DNA of 64,000 bases from NCBI RefSeq assembly GCF_005222845.1, contig NZ_STFZ01000022.1, forward strand, positions 1 to 64,000, read 5' to 3'. The position numbers and the translations under genes are program-made. Shown piece after piece: positions 50,490 to 59,655 of this stretch. The notes beneath the pieces were generated by a model that saw nothing but the letters and a program-made list of their open reading frames with translations, was not told where the DNA came from and ran no database searches. Numbering within the stretch: position 1 is the stretch's first letter; each line of letters begins with the position of its first letter. The stretch comes from Rhizobium sp. FY34 (GTDB lineage Bacteria; Pseudomonadota; Alphaproteobacteria; Rhizobiales; Rhizobiaceae).

Positions 50490-52058
50490 ATGGCTACCCC
50501 ATCCTCGACCCCCGTCGATCTGTCCGCCGCTTTCGTCATGGCCGCACCCACTGCCGGCGACTGGCTGGTCATCCTGCCGCCGGCGCTGATGATCACTGTC
50601 GGCGCCGTGCTGGTGATGGTCCGTCACCGCATTCGCCTGCATGCGCCGATTGCCATTGCAAGCCTTGGGTTTCTGGTCTTCCTCGACATGCTTCTGCTCT
50701 GGAAGGTTGCGGTGGAAGGTCCGGTCACCATGACCATGGGCCGCTGGCTGCCGCCCTTCGGCATTTCCTTCACGGTGGATGTGTTCGGCGCGCTTCTGGC
50801 GCTCGTCTCGGCCATTGCTGCTCTTGCAGCCGGCATTGCCGCCGCAAGCGATGTCAATGATAGCGGGCGCCGCTACGGCTTTTATCCCTTCCTGATGCTG
50901 TTGATGGCCGGCGTTTCGGGCGCCTTCCTGACCGGCGACATCTTCAACCTCTATGTCTGGTTCGAAGTGCTGCTGATCTCGTCCTTCGGCCTTCTGATCC
51001 TCGGCTCGGAGCGCCAGCAGATCGACGGCGCGCTGAAATACGGCATTCTCAACCTGCTCGGCACGACCTTCTTCCTCATCGCCGTCGCCTATCTCTATGC
51101 CATTTTCGGCACGCTCAACATGGCCGATATCGCCATGCGGGTCGGCAGCCTTCAGGGCGCGCCGCTGATGACGCTATCGGCGCTTTTCGTGCTGGCCTTT
51201 GCCATGAAGGCTGCGGCCTTCCCGGTCAATTTCTGGCTGCCGGCCTCCTATCACACGCCGCGCATCACCGTATCGGCCCTGTTTGGCGGGCTTTTGACCA
51301 AGGTTGGCATCTATGCGCTGATGCGCGTGATGATCATGCTGTTTCCGCTGCAACGCGAGGAATTGAGCCTCGTCATCGGCATTGTTGCGGTGCTGACCAT
51401 GGTTCTGTCGGCCATCGGCATGCTTGCTCAGAATGATCTGCGCCGGCTGGTCGGCTATGCGGTGATTGCCGGCATTGGCAATATGCTGGCCGGCGTGGCG
51501 ATCGGGTCGCTGGCCGGCGTTTCCGGCGCCATTTTCTATGCGCTGCATTCGATCATCGCCATGACGGCGCTTTATCTCGTCGTCGGTCGGGCGGCGGCGA
51601 TCTCCGGCAGCTGGACGCTGGAGGGCGGCGGCGGCATCTACCGGCTTGCACCCGGCTTTGCCTTCTTGTCGCTTGCCATGCTGCTGGCCGTGGCCGGTCT
51701 ACCGCCATTTTCCGGCCTCTGGCCGAAAATCATGCTGGTCAAGGCCTCGCTCGATATCGGCGCCTGGTGGCTGGCCGCCGGCATTCTTGTCTCCGGCTTC
51801 CTGTCGACGATTGCGCTTGGCCGGGTCTTCCTCTTTGCCTATTGGCGCCCGCAGGCCGCCCAGACGCCTGATGCACCGTACGGGCCTTCGGCCATGGACT
51901 GGCCAAGCCTTGGGCCGATCATCGGGCTGACGCTGCTGGTTACCGCCTTCGGCCTCTTCCCCGAAGGCGTCATCCGGCTGTCCGAGACAGCCGCCGCCGG
52001 CCTTCTCGACCCCAGCCGCTATATCGGCTCTGTCTTTGCGACGGGAGGTGCCCCATGA
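50490..52058 (+). CDS. mnhD: Mrp/Mnh antiporter subunit D (NuoM/N-like)
   Basis: A 522-residue proton-translocating subunit with about 14 hydrophobic helices. FNLYVWFEVLLISSFGLLIL carries the conserved glutamate. FAMKAAAFPVNFWLPASYHT and GLLTKVGIYALMRV contain the lysines of the proton path. It overlaps mnhE by ATGA. Confidence 0.95.
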   Translation: MATPSSTPVDLSAAFVMAAPTAGDWLVILPPALMITVGAVLVMVRHRIRLHAPIAIASLGFLVFLDMLLLWKVAVEGPVTMTMGRWLPPFGISFTVDVFGALLALVSAIAALAAGIAAASDVNDSGRRYGFYPFLMLLMAGVSGAFLTGDIFNLYVWFEVLLISSFGLLILGSERQQIDGALKYGILNLLGTTFFLIAVAYLYAIFGTLNMADIAMRVGSLQGAPLMTLSALFVLAFAMKAAAFPVNFWLPASYHTPRITVSALFGGLLTKVGIYALMRVMIMLFPLQREELSLVIGIVAVLTMVLSAIGMLAQNDLRRLVGYAVIAGIGNMLAGVAIGSLAGVSGAIFYALHSIIAMTALYLVVGRAAAISGSWTLEGGGGIYRLAPGFAFLSLAMLLAVAGLPPFSGLWPKIMLVKASLDIGAWWLAAGILVSGFLSTIALGRVFLFAYWRPQAAQTPDAPYGPSAMDWPSLGPIIGLTLLVTAFGLFPEGVIRLSETAAAGLLDPSRYIGSVFATGGAP

Positions 52059-52528
52059 CCGCCTTTTCCATGAATGTCCTGTTTGCCGTGATCTGGGTGG
52101 CGATCAGCGGCAGCGCGACCTTTCTCAATTTCGTCTTCGGCTTCTTCGTCTCGGCGCTTGCCATCGGGCTTGTGCGCGAACAGGCAGACGGGCTCAGCTA
52201 CCTGAAGCGCATCGGCCGCATCGGTTCGTTGACGCTGCTGTTCTTCAAGGAACTGGCACTGTCGGCCTTCAAGGTCGCCGTGCTCGTTACGCGACCCAAA
52301 TTGGACATCAAGCCCGGCATCTTCGCTTTTCCGCTGACCGTCGATCGTGATTTCGAAATCACACTTCTGGCCAATCTCATCACGCTGACGCCCGGCACGC
52401 TATCGGTGGATGTGTCGGACGATCGACGTTTCCTCTATGTCCACGCCATCGATTGCAGCGATATCGCGGCCACCAAGCGCGACATTGCCGATGGTTTTGA
52501 ACGCAAGATCCTGGAGGCCTTCCGCTGA
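52055..52528 (+). CDS. mnhE: Mrp/Mnh antiporter subunit E
   Basis: A 157-residue protein with two hydrophobic segments in the first 60 residues and a cytoplasmic domain. [20 protein letters not shown] is the family signature. It starts inside the mnhD end and overlaps mnhF by one base (TGATG). Confidence 0.93.
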   Translation: MTAFSMNVLFAVIWVAISGSATFLNFVFGFFVSALAIGLVREQADGLSYLKRIGRIGSLTLLFFKELALSAFKVAVLVTRPKLDIKPGIFAFPLTVDRDFEITLLANLITLTPGTLSVDVSDDRRFLYVHAIDCSDIAATKRDIADGFERKILEAFR

Positions 52529-52905
52529 TGACCGAACAGGCCATTCTTTCTGCGGCGATCTGGTTTGCGCTGGCGCTTCTGGTTGTGTCCTTCCTGCTCA
52601 CCGTCTGCCGCGTCATCCTCGGCCCGACACTGGCCGACCGGGTGGTGGCGCTCGACATGCTGGTCGGCATTGCCATCGGCTTCATCGCGGTGATTGCGGT
52701 GAAGACCGGCTTCACGCTCTATATCGATGTGGCAATTGCGCTGGGGCTTGTCGGCTTCCTCGCCACCGTCGCCTTTGCCCGGTTCATCCTGTCGCGCGGC
52801 ATGGTGAATGAGGAGGGCATTGCCGAAGACAAGCCGAAACTGGCCATGGCGCGCAGGAAGGTCGCTGCCGCCAAGACGGCAAAGCGCAAAGGAGCAAAAT
52901 CATGA
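52528..52905 (+). CDS. mnhF: Mrp/Mnh antiporter subunit F
   Basis: A 125-residue protein with three helices and a basic tail ([18 protein letters not shown]). [20 protein letters not shown] is the hallmark block, containing the conserved GP-x-x-x-DR motif. It overlaps mnhG by ATGA. Confidence 0.93.
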   Translation: MTEQAILSAAIWFALALLVVSFLLTVCRVILGPTLADRVVALDMLVGIAIGFIAVIAVKTGFTLYIDVAIALGLVGFLATVAFARFILSRGMVNEEGIAEDKPKLAMARRKVAAAKTAKRKGAKS

Positions 52906-53243
52906 GCCTTGTGCTGACGCTTGCAACCGCCATCCTGATCGTGTCCGGCGCGGTCTCTGCGCTCATCGCTGCGATCGGTGTTCTGCGCCTTCCCGACATG
53001 TTCACCCGCATGCATGCGGCCTCCAAGGCGGGCACGGTGGGCTCCGGACTGCTGCTTCTGGCTGCCGGCCTCAATGCCGGCGATCTGTCGATTTTTGCCC
53101 GTTCCTTGGCCGGCTTCCTGTTCTTTATTCTGACGGCTCCCGTATCTGCGCATTTGCTTGCGAAAGCAGCTCATCAAGTAGGCTACCGCTTGCACGCCTC
53201 CTCTGTTGTTGATGAGCTAAAGCGCGATAGACCACTTGAATAA
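52902..53243 (+). CDS. mnhG: Mrp/Mnh antiporter subunit G
   Basis: A 113-residue protein with three helices, the last of the operon. [20 protein letters not shown] is the family signature. The order A-B-C-D-E-F-G with near-continuous overlaps shows a complete group 1 Mrp system, here with separate A and B genes. No typical terminator is seen directly behind it. Confidence 0.93.
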   Translation: MSLVLTLATAILIVSGAVSALIAAIGVLRLPDMFTRMHAASKAGTVGSGLLLLAAGLNAGDLSIFARSLAGFLFFILTAPVSAHLLAKAAHQVGYRLHASSVVDELKRDRPLE

Positions 53244-53671
53244 CGGCGCATCTGCCACAAATACTTCGGGTGTCCGGTTACGGCAGAATTACGTTGAAAA
53301 ACTCTAGCTCTTCAACGTGAAGTTACCCAAAGGCCGGTCTGGAACAAAGACGTGCAAATTGTATTTGGACTTTGTGCCGAAGGATGTTAATCGCAAACGA
53401 GTAGAGCGTTGATACTGATATTGGTTCGTAGCGCCTCTCAATCTCCGACTTCTCAATCTATGCAATGAGGATGCCGGCGTTTTGAGCCTGGCATGCGAGC
53501 ATTTTGTATTTGTATCCGTCGTTGAAACTGGCTGGCTGCCGCATGGATCTAGGGGTGGATCCTTTTTCCTTTTCAAGGAAAACGGCGGCCTGAACAGTGC
53601 TTTTCGGCGTGCTCTGCTACGTGGCAGGACAGTTGCCTGGCCTGCCGAGCCAAGACAACAGGAGACCTGAA
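53244..53671. other. Long intergenic region upstream of the Ros/MucR gene
   Basis: These 428 bases hold no gene I can support; a 90-codon frame on the minus strand lacks family resemblance and a ribosome site. The composition is less GC-rich than both neighbours. MucR-family genes have long, AT-rich, autoregulated leaders, and this region probably has that role. Confidence 0.5.
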
Positions 53672-54100
53672 ATGACTGAAATTGTATCGGGCAAGGCGCC
53701 CGATCTTCTTGTGGAACTGACCGCCGATATTGTCGCTGCCTATGTCAGCAACCATGTCGTGCCAGTGAGCGAACTTTCCCATCTGATTGCTGATATCCAC
53801 GCCGCTCTCAGCAACACGACCTCGCCCGCGCCTGCACCTGCTGCGGTCGAAAAGCCCAAGCCGCCCGTGTCGATCCGGAAGTCCATCGAGGACGATTACC
53901 TGATCTGCCTTGAAGATGGCCAGAAGTTCAAGTCGCTCAAGCGCCACTTGATGACCCACTATAACATGACGCCGGAAGAGTATCGCGAGAAGTGGGGCCT
54001 GCCGTCCGACTATCCGATGGTCGCTCCGGCCTATGCCGAAGCACGGTCGCGTCTGGCCAAGGAAATGGGCCTCGGCCAGCGTCGCAAGCGGGCCAAGTAA
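53672..54100 (+). CDS. Ros/MucR family transcriptional regulator
   Basis: A 142-residue zinc-finger-type regulator of exopolysaccharide, motility and cell-cycle genes in rhizobia and of virulence genes in Agrobacterium. The DNA-binding part is [21 protein letters not shown], with C79, H92 and H96. The second metal position is D82 where classic Ros has cysteine, a known variant. [20 protein letters not shown] is the conserved C-terminal signature. AGGAGACCTGAA precedes the ATG at 53672. Confidence 0.95.
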   Translation: MTEIVSGKAPDLLVELTADIVAAYVSNHVVPVSELSHLIADIHAALSNTTSPAPAPAAVEKPKPPVSIRKSIEDDYLICLEDGQKFKSLKRHLMTHYNMTPEEYREKWGLPSDYPMVAPAYAEARSRLAKEMGLGQRRKRAK

Positions 54101-54370
54101 GGCTCTTTTGCTCAAATGCCTCCGGGCATTTACCCCGCTCCGCCGGAGCTGATCAGGTTTCGATCCCTCCGGCGGTGCCCGCCTCGCTGCGTCGAGCGCG
54201 ACCAACCTCTCTAGGCCTGTGGGCATGGGGCGAGGAAAATAATCCCAAAAATATCTGTGACTCACTCTGAAAATCGTGTTAAATCAACGCGAAGTTGATA
54301 ATGCTCGGCTTTCTCCATCCCCGCATTTCCTCTAGGGTGTATGAATTAATTCCTATCACAGGAGTTGTTC

Positions 54371-54808
54371 ATGTCTTTTGAGAAGCCTTACGACACCCCA
54401 ACCCACCTGTTGGACAATACCGGCCCTGCCCAGAATGCCGAGGTGGAGCAGCCGGCGCCGGGCCTTGTCTCCCCCGCCAGCATGCCGCTGACACAGGCCT
54501 GCCGCGTCGTGCGCCATGTCGTTGCCGAACTCGTGATGATGACCAGCGACCGCGCAATGCTGCGGCGCGACCGTCGCCGCATGCTGTGCCATGTGCGTCA
54601 GATTGCCATGTATGTCTGCCATGTCTCGCTCAGCATTCCTTTGGGCGAGATCGGCCAGGCCTTCGGGCGTGATCGCACCACCGTCAGCCATGCCTGCCAT
54701 GTGGTGGAGGATCGCCGCGACGACAGCGCCTATGACGAACTGATCTCCACCGTCGAGCGCATTGTCAGCGCCGTCTTCGCCCGCTCGGAGGTGCCGCGCT
54801 ATGAATGA
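54371..54808 (+). CDS. HTH protein resembling DnaA domain IV
   Basis: A 145-residue protein. Residues about 60-130 resemble the DNA-binding domain IV of DnaA; FGRDRTTVSHACHVVEDRRDD has the R-D-x-T-T-V-x-H-A pattern of the DnaA-box-reading helix. The N-terminal half is unique and Pro-rich; there is no AAA+ domain. AGGAG lies 6 bases before the ATG at 54371. It overlaps the DUF6456 gene by eight bases. A role as a competitor or modulator at DnaA boxes is possible but not shown. Confidence 0.8.
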   Translation: MSFEKPYDTPTHLLDNTGPAQNAEVEQPAPGLVSPASMPLTQACRVVRHVVAELVMMTSDRAMLRRDRRRMLCHVRQIAMYVCHVSLSIPLGEIGQAFGRDRTTVSHACHVVEDRRDDSAYDELISTVERIVSAVFARSEVPRYE

Positions 54809-55562
54809 GGCGATCGACAGTTTCACGAGGGGCGAGCGCAAGGCGCTGGCCCGCCTGCTGCGCCTTCTGGCATGCGGCCCGGCGCCTCTCGACATCACCG
54901 ATCCGCTCGTCATCCGCGCGCTGCGGCTCGGGCTCATCTCGGAGGCCCCGGAAGGATTTTCCGCCCGGCCGGAAGCCAGGGGCTTTTTACGCCGGCTGCT
55001 CTGCGACATGCCGGAGGATGCCTATGCCGAACAGCACCGCGAGATCGAGATCGATACCGTTGTTGTCGAGACCATTCGCCAGACGGTGCGTCGCAATCTG
55101 AACGAATCGCCGCTTGCCGGTCTTGCGCGGCTGAAAGACCGGCAGGGCACGGCCTTTCTCCCACGCGAGGCGGTGGAGGCCGGCGACCGGCTGGCCAGCG
55201 ATTTCGAGCGCGGCCAGATGCAGCCGAGCATGACCGCCCGCTGGGAACCGCGCATCGACAGCGCAGCATCCGGCGCACGCGGCGGGCAGGCGGATTTGGC
55301 CGACAGCGCCCTGGCCGCCCGCAACCGTGTGGGCCAGGCGCTCGATGCCATGGGTCCGGAACTTTCCGGCGTGGCGCTCGATATCTGCTGCTTCGGCAAG
55401 GGGCTGGAACTGGTGGAGCGGGAAAGGGGCTGGCCGGTGCGCTCAGCCAAGTTGATGCTGCGCACGGCGCTTCTGGCGCTGGCCCGCCATTATGCGCCGC
55501 CGGCACCCCGGTCACGCAGCACGCATCGCTGGGGAGTGGAGGGCTATCGGCCGGAGCTATGA
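54801..55562 (+). CDS. DUF6456 protein
   Basis: A 253-residue soluble protein found in alphaproteobacteria. The C-terminal DUF6456 domain (about 165-243) begins RNRVGQALDAMGPELSGVAL and contains DICCFGKGLELVERERGWPV, a likely HTH-type fold. The N-terminal part is helical, with LARLLRLLACGPAPLDIT near the start. It is translationally coupled to the DnaA-domain-IV-like protein, so the two may act together on DNA. GGAGGTG precedes the start. Confidence 0.8.
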   Translation: MNEAIDSFTRGERKALARLLRLLACGPAPLDITDPLVIRALRLGLISEAPEGFSARPEARGFLRRLLCDMPEDAYAEQHREIEIDTVVVETIRQTVRRNLNESPLAGLARLKDRQGTAFLPREAVEAGDRLASDFERGQMQPSMTARWEPRIDSAASGARGGQADLADSALAARNRVGQALDAMGPELSGVALDICCFGKGLELVERERGWPVRSAKLMLRTALLALARHYAPPAPRSRSTHRWGVEGYRPEL

Positions 55563-55840
55563 TAAAGAAAGCGGGGTGAGGTTAAGGTCTTTCGCGCTTT
55601 TTCAGGGCTGGGCGCGGTAGTTGCGTCGGCATCTGCAATCGGCCCGAAGCGGACTTGGGCCAAATTTGCACTTGATTTTTGTGCGGTCTAACCTGTTGGA
55701 ATCGCAGACATGAAAAGCGGTGCATAAACATTGATGTTTCAATCGGCAGGGCCTGGCGGGACCGTCGGGTTCCGACCCTTTCGAGACGTTGTCTCCGCGC
55801 TCGGGAGCTGGTAAAAGCTGCCGTCAGAAGGGGACGTCAG

Positions 55841-55993
55841 ATGCTGCGTGGAATTACGGTATTAGTGCTATTGTTGGGCCTCCTTTTCTACTGCGCCAAA
55901 ATAACCAACGACGAAATGGATCGGGTGAGCTGCGATTCGTCCTACCGTGGGCATCCACGCGAACTCGAACGTTGCAAGTCAAACACACCATAA
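55841..55993 (+). CDS. Small secreted or membrane-anchored protein (50 aa)
   Basis: A 50-residue frame with an N-terminal hydrophobic segment (ITVLVLLLGLLFYCA, residues 5-19) and a polar tail with two more cysteines. The cysteine of LLFYC could be a poor lipobox. AAGGGGACGTC precedes the ATG. The 278-base stretch before it is otherwise empty. No family is recognised. Confidence 0.5.
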   Translation: MLRGITVLVLLLGLLFYCAKITNDEMDRVSCDSSYRGHPRELERCKSNTP

Positions 55994-56145
55994 TAGGGCA
56001 CGCGCTCGAACCCGCGAAGCGGTTTTCCACTCATACCGACACACACCCTATGCTGGATAAATCCTGTTATCTGATCGATTTCCGCAGTTGGCGCATACCC
56101 GCCACGGCAGCATTCGCTTCCAGCCGGAACATTCGCCTGTGACGG

Positions 56146-56490
56146 TTAGCGGCCTCGACGCAATGACTGCCGTGATTCCTTTGCAGAATCCGAAAAGCTC
56201 GGAGGCTTGTTTCTCACCCAGGTGACGAATGTCTGCACGGCAGGGTCTTCCACGATGGCTTCGATCGTGGAAAATTTCTTGGCGAGTTGGGCATCGGTAA
56301 AGATCGAATGTATCTGGTCGTGGCAGATACGGTGCAGGAGGACGGTTTTCTTTCCACCCTTGCTCTTGGGAACGAGATGATGCTCGTCTCTCTGATCCTC
56401 CGGGATGACGCGCTCGCATATCGGACAGAACACCGGCTCTGGCGCAGGCTCGTCCCATGAAGCGAGCTCATCTCTGTTCTTGCGGGCCAA
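56146..56490 (-). CDS. HNH-type nuclease domain protein
   Basis: A 114-residue protein. The zinc-binding CPIC (22-25) is followed by EHHLVPKSKGGKKTVLLHRICHDQIH, an HNH core with the typical H-H, N-position substitution to K-T-V, and C-H-x-x-I-H. The C-terminal 40 residues are helical and basic. HNH proteins include homing, restriction and phage nucleases. There is no phage or RM context. The missing asparagine may lower activity. Confidence 0.75.
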   Translation of the reverse strand: MARKNRDELASWDEPAPEPVFCPICERVIPEDQRDEHHLVPKSKGGKKTVLLHRICHDQIHSIFTDAQLAKKFSTIEAIVEDPAVQTFVTWVRNKPPSFSDSAKESRQSLRRGR

Positions 56491-56673
56491 TGCTCGATCT
56501 TTCCTGGTCTAGTCCCCGGATGCTGTTCCCGAGGATAGGTGCTCGTTTCAATACGTGCACGCCAGTAGCACGAAACCATCAGAGCCCTATGGCTTCTTTT
56601 GGCACTTTCCAGCCGAAAGCGCGCTCAACACGAGCAGGTTTTCGCGGCCCGCGCTTCTTTCCGGGATAGACTG

Positions 56674-57093
56674 TCAGGCCGGCGCAAGCAGCTTTGCTTC
56701 ATCGCGGATACGCTTGACCATCGAGCGCAGGCCGTTCGCCCGCTGCGACGAAAGGTTCTCCACCAGCCCGATACTGTCGAAGATCTGGATGACATCGGTT
56801 TCGGCAACCTGCGAGGCGTGCTTGCCCGAATAGGCGGCAAGCACGATGGCCACCAGCCCGCGCACGATATGCGCGTCGGAATCGCCCTCATAGGTCATCA
56901 GCGGATCGGCCTCGGCCCCGTGATGCGAAACGACCCAGACCTGACTTGCGCAGCCATTCACCTTGTTGTCTGCCGTCTTCTTCTCCTCGGCCAGATCCGG
57001 CAGCGCCTTGCCCAGTTCGATGACATAGCGATAGCGGTCTTCCCATTCCTCGAGATAGGCAAAATCCTCGATGATCTTGTCGATGCGCGTCAT
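56674..57093 (-). CDS. sufE: SufE, sulfur acceptor for Fe-S cluster assembly
   Basis: A 139-residue cytosolic protein that takes persulfide sulfur from SufS. DNKVNGCASQVWV carries the acceptor C48. RYRYVIELGKALPDLAEEKK is the family start. The start at 57093 has AAGGAG 6 bases upstream. It is not linked to sufBCDS here, as in many rhizobia. Confidence 0.93.
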   Translation of the reverse strand: MTRIDKIIEDFAYLEEWEDRYRYVIELGKALPDLAEEKKTADNKVNGCASQVWVVSHHGAEADPLMTYEGDSDAHIVRGLVAIVLAAYSGKHASQVAETDVIQIFDSIGLVENLSSQRANGLRSMVKRIRDEAKLLAPA

Positions 57094-57259
57094 GTCGGCT
57101 CCTTGGCTTTCAGCGATCATATAAGGAGCCGCAGCGCCGGCGAAAACGAAAAAAAACGCCGCGAGAACAGGTTTCTCGCAGCGCCAGTCAAAGACCGTAA
57201 GGAGACAGGGTAGACAGGCAGCGGGATCAGCCGATGCAAGGGCGTGGATGGGGAGGCCT

Positions 57260-57667
57260 TCAGCGTTCAGGACGCTTCTGGGGCAGGGGAATGGTGCCGG
57301 TCGTCACGCCGTCGGCCTGAGAGGTGATGACGGGTGGCATCGGCTGGGTCGGGCTCGTATTGGCGCCAGGTTTTGCGCCCTCCTGGGCTGCGAGCTGCGT
57401 ATCGAGGAACTGGTAGGCAACGCGGGCGCCTTCCTTGGCGCGGATGGCCAGCGCCGTGAAGGTTTCGCCGCCCTTTTCGCAGACCTCCGGCTTTTCCGTG
57501 CACAGTGCACTGACATAGCCATAGGCATCGGTGGCGGCGGAAATGGCATGCGACAGCTGTAGCTGGCTTGCCTGACTGTCAGACGGCGCTTCCGGGGCGC
57601 TGCTGAAGTAGGACAGCACCACCAGGCCCATCGTAAAGACCATGCTTGTCTTGATCAGAAACCACAT
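57260..57667 (-). CDS. DUF5330-like exported protein
   Basis: A 135-residue protein with a hydrophobic N terminus (WFLIKTSMVFTMGLVVLSYF) and a Pro/Thr-rich tail. SHAISAATDAYGYVSALCTEKPEVCEKG with breaks holds two conserved cysteines, as in DUF5330 proteins of rhizobia. Function unknown; a periplasmic or membrane-tethered location is likely. Confidence 0.75.
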   Translation of the reverse strand: MWFLIKTSMVFTMGLVVLSYFSSAPEAPSDSQASQLQLSHAISAATDAYGYVSALCTEKPEVCEKGGETFTALAIRAKEGARVAYQFLDTQLAAQEGAKPGANTSPTQPMPPVITSQADGVTTGTIPLPQKRPER

Positions 57668-58161
57668 TTGCGTTCACCTGCCTGGGGCTCATCGGCTGCC
57701 GGATCGTGTCCGGTCTTGGATTGCCCTGACCTTAAGCGTGATGCTGAAACGTCCTGTTGCGGTAAAAGCTGCACTTTTCATCAAATTTGTATCGCATTTT
57801 ATCGATTGCTGTCCACAGGCCCGCAGCAAGTTGAATAGATGCAACTTTACCGGTTGTTGTTAAGCATAAATGTGGCAGCGAGCACCAAAAGCTGGGGATT
57901 TATCGGGGCCCACCCTGCCGCAAGTCTTAACGCAATAGCGAAAATTGAAATAAATCCGCTGCTTACGTCCCATTAACCACAAGCGCAGATGGTTCGTTCC
58001 GGGACAGCGAAAGCCTCGTTTTGGGCCTTTTCTGGGGGGCTTGGACCCCTGCCTTTTATAATTTCCTTAAGCGGCCCGGCCCTATGGTCGGGCATCGAGA
58101 TTCGCGGTTAGGTATAAGAGTGCGCGCATTCAACGACATTGGCGGAAGGACGATCCAGATC
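57668..58161. other. Intergenic region between DUF5330 and sensor kinase genes
   Basis: These 494 bases are between divergent genes. Bases 57860-57985 include several AT-rich stretches and probably the promoters of both genes. The kinase frame is open up to 58021, so its N terminus might begin inside this region. Nothing else is supported. Confidence 0.5.
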
Positions 58162-59655
58162 ATGGATCGCTTGGCGCTGCGCTGGCTCCGGCAGCTGGGC
58201 GGAGGTTATTCCGTGCGTGCTTCGGATGCGGCGGCCCTGCGTCTGCTGGGTCTTGCCTGCCTTGCCTGCCTTATCTGCCTGCCGGCACTGTCGGCTCTGG
58301 TGCTGAGCCCCGCACTGGCGCTGCCCGTCGGCGCCTCGCTGATGCTGGCAACCTTTCTCAGCCTGTCTGCCGCCGCCATTGCCCTGTCGCGTGGCACTGT
58401 TGCCGAACAGGTGCCGGAAGACAATGTCGATCACGCCTTTGATGTCTGCCCCGGTGTCGTCTTCCACTGCGATGTGCAGGGCGCCATCCTGAAATGCGGC
58501 GGCCGTGACCGCGCCCTGCTGCCGGCCATGCGTTTTGACCGCCCCGGCCTGTCGCTTGCCGAACTCGTGCATGTGTCCGATCGCATTGCTGTTGCCCAGG
58601 CGCTCGATGCGCTGCGCCAGGGCGCGACTTATGCGCTGGTGGATGTGCGCATCGAACGCGGCATGGATGCCGAGGGTGACCGCCAGTTTCTGACCGTACG
58701 CCTCGATCTTTCCCCGGTGACTGCCGAGGATGGCGACTTGCGCCAGATCTTCGTGCAGCTGCGCGATGTCACTGAAGAGGTGGGCCTGCGCGAGGAAATC
58801 CAGCTGCGCACCGCAGACGCCCAATCGGCCAATGATGCGAAGTCGCGGTTTCTGGCCGCCGTCAGCCATGAGCTGCGCACGCCGCTGAATGCCATTCTCG
58901 GCTTTTCCGATGTGCTGGCTGGCGAGTATTTCGGCGCGCTGGCCAATGATCGCCAGCGCGAATATGTCTCTCTCATCCGCCAGTCGGGCGGCCATCTTCT
59001 CTCGGTCGTCAACACCATGCTCGACATGAGCCGCATCGAATCGGGCCGTTACGAGCTTCTGACCGAGCATTTCCGCATTGCCGAAGCCGTGGAAACCTGC
59101 CGCGCCATGCTGGATCTCCAGGCCCGCAACAAGGGCGTGACGCTGACGGCGCGCGTGTCGCGCAGCCTTGGCGAAGTGGTGGCCGATCGCCGCGCCGTGC
59201 AGCAGATCCTCATCAATCTTGCCGGCAATGCCATCAAGTTCACCCAGTCGGGCGGCGTCGTCTCCATCGATGCCAGCCAGCAGGGCACTGATCTGAAGCT
59301 CACCGTCAGCGATACCGGCATCGGCATTGCGGCGGAAAAGATGGCGCTGATCGGCCAGCCCTTCATGCAGGTGCAGGATGATTACGCCCGCGCTTACGAA
59401 GGCACCGGTCTCGGCCTGTCGCTGGTCAAGGGCCTGGTTGCCCTTCACGGTGGAAACTTCACGATCGAAAGTCGCCTCGGTGAAGGAACCGTGGTAACCA
59501 TTCTGATACCGGTTGAAGGACCGGGCGAGCGCGCTAGCGTGCATGATGCAGGCGATGCCATTGAATTCCCGCCGCGTTTGAGAACGGTCTCGGATGCGTG
59601 TGTAGCGAGTGGACAGGGATTGGCGCATGACCGCGCGAAAGCGAAAAGGGCCTGA
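58162..59655 (+). CDS. PAS-containing membrane histidine kinase, DivJ-like
   Basis: A 497-residue sensor kinase. Two hydrophobic helices (about 26-50 and 52-76) are followed by a PAS-like domain (about 88-210), HisKA with SHELRTPLNAILGFSDVL (phosphorylated H236), and an HATPase domain with NLAGNAIKFT (N box), SDTGIGIA (G1) and GTGLGLSL (G2). In rhizobia, DivJ-type kinases of this design phosphorylate the cell-cycle regulator DivK; the assignment rests on architecture and memory of rhizobial gene order and is unproven. The ATG at 58162 follows GAAGGA; earlier in-frame starts exist back to 58021. Confidence 0.75.
   Translation: MDRLALRWLRQLGGGYSVRASDAAALRLLGLACLACLICLPALSALVLSPALALPVGASLMLATFLSLSAAAIALSRGTVAEQVPEDNVDHAFDVCPGVVFHCDVQGAILKCGGRDRALLPAMRFDRPGLSLAELVHVSDRIAVAQALDALRQGATYALVDVRIERGMDAEGDRQFLTVRLDLSPVTAEDGDLRQIFVQLRDVTEEVGLREEIQLRTADAQSANDAKSRFLAAVSHELRTPLNAILGFSDVLAGEYFGALANDRQREYVSLIRQSGGHLLSVVNTMLDMSRIESGRYELLTEHFRIAEAVETCRAMLDLQARNKGVTLTARVSRSLGEVVADRRAVQQILINLAGNAIKFTQSGGVVSIDASQQGTDLKLTVSDTGIGIAAEKMALIGQPFMQVQDDYARAYEGTGLGLSLVKGLVALHGGNFTIESRLGEGTVVTILIPVEGPGERASVHDAGDAIEFPPRLRTVSDACVASGQGLAHDRAKAKRA

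Noticed and set aside
53304..53576. 90-codon open frame on the minus strand upstream of the Ros/MucR gene
   Set aside because: No ribosome site, composition rich in Ser/Arg/Thr as expected of non-coding shadow frames, and no family resemblance.
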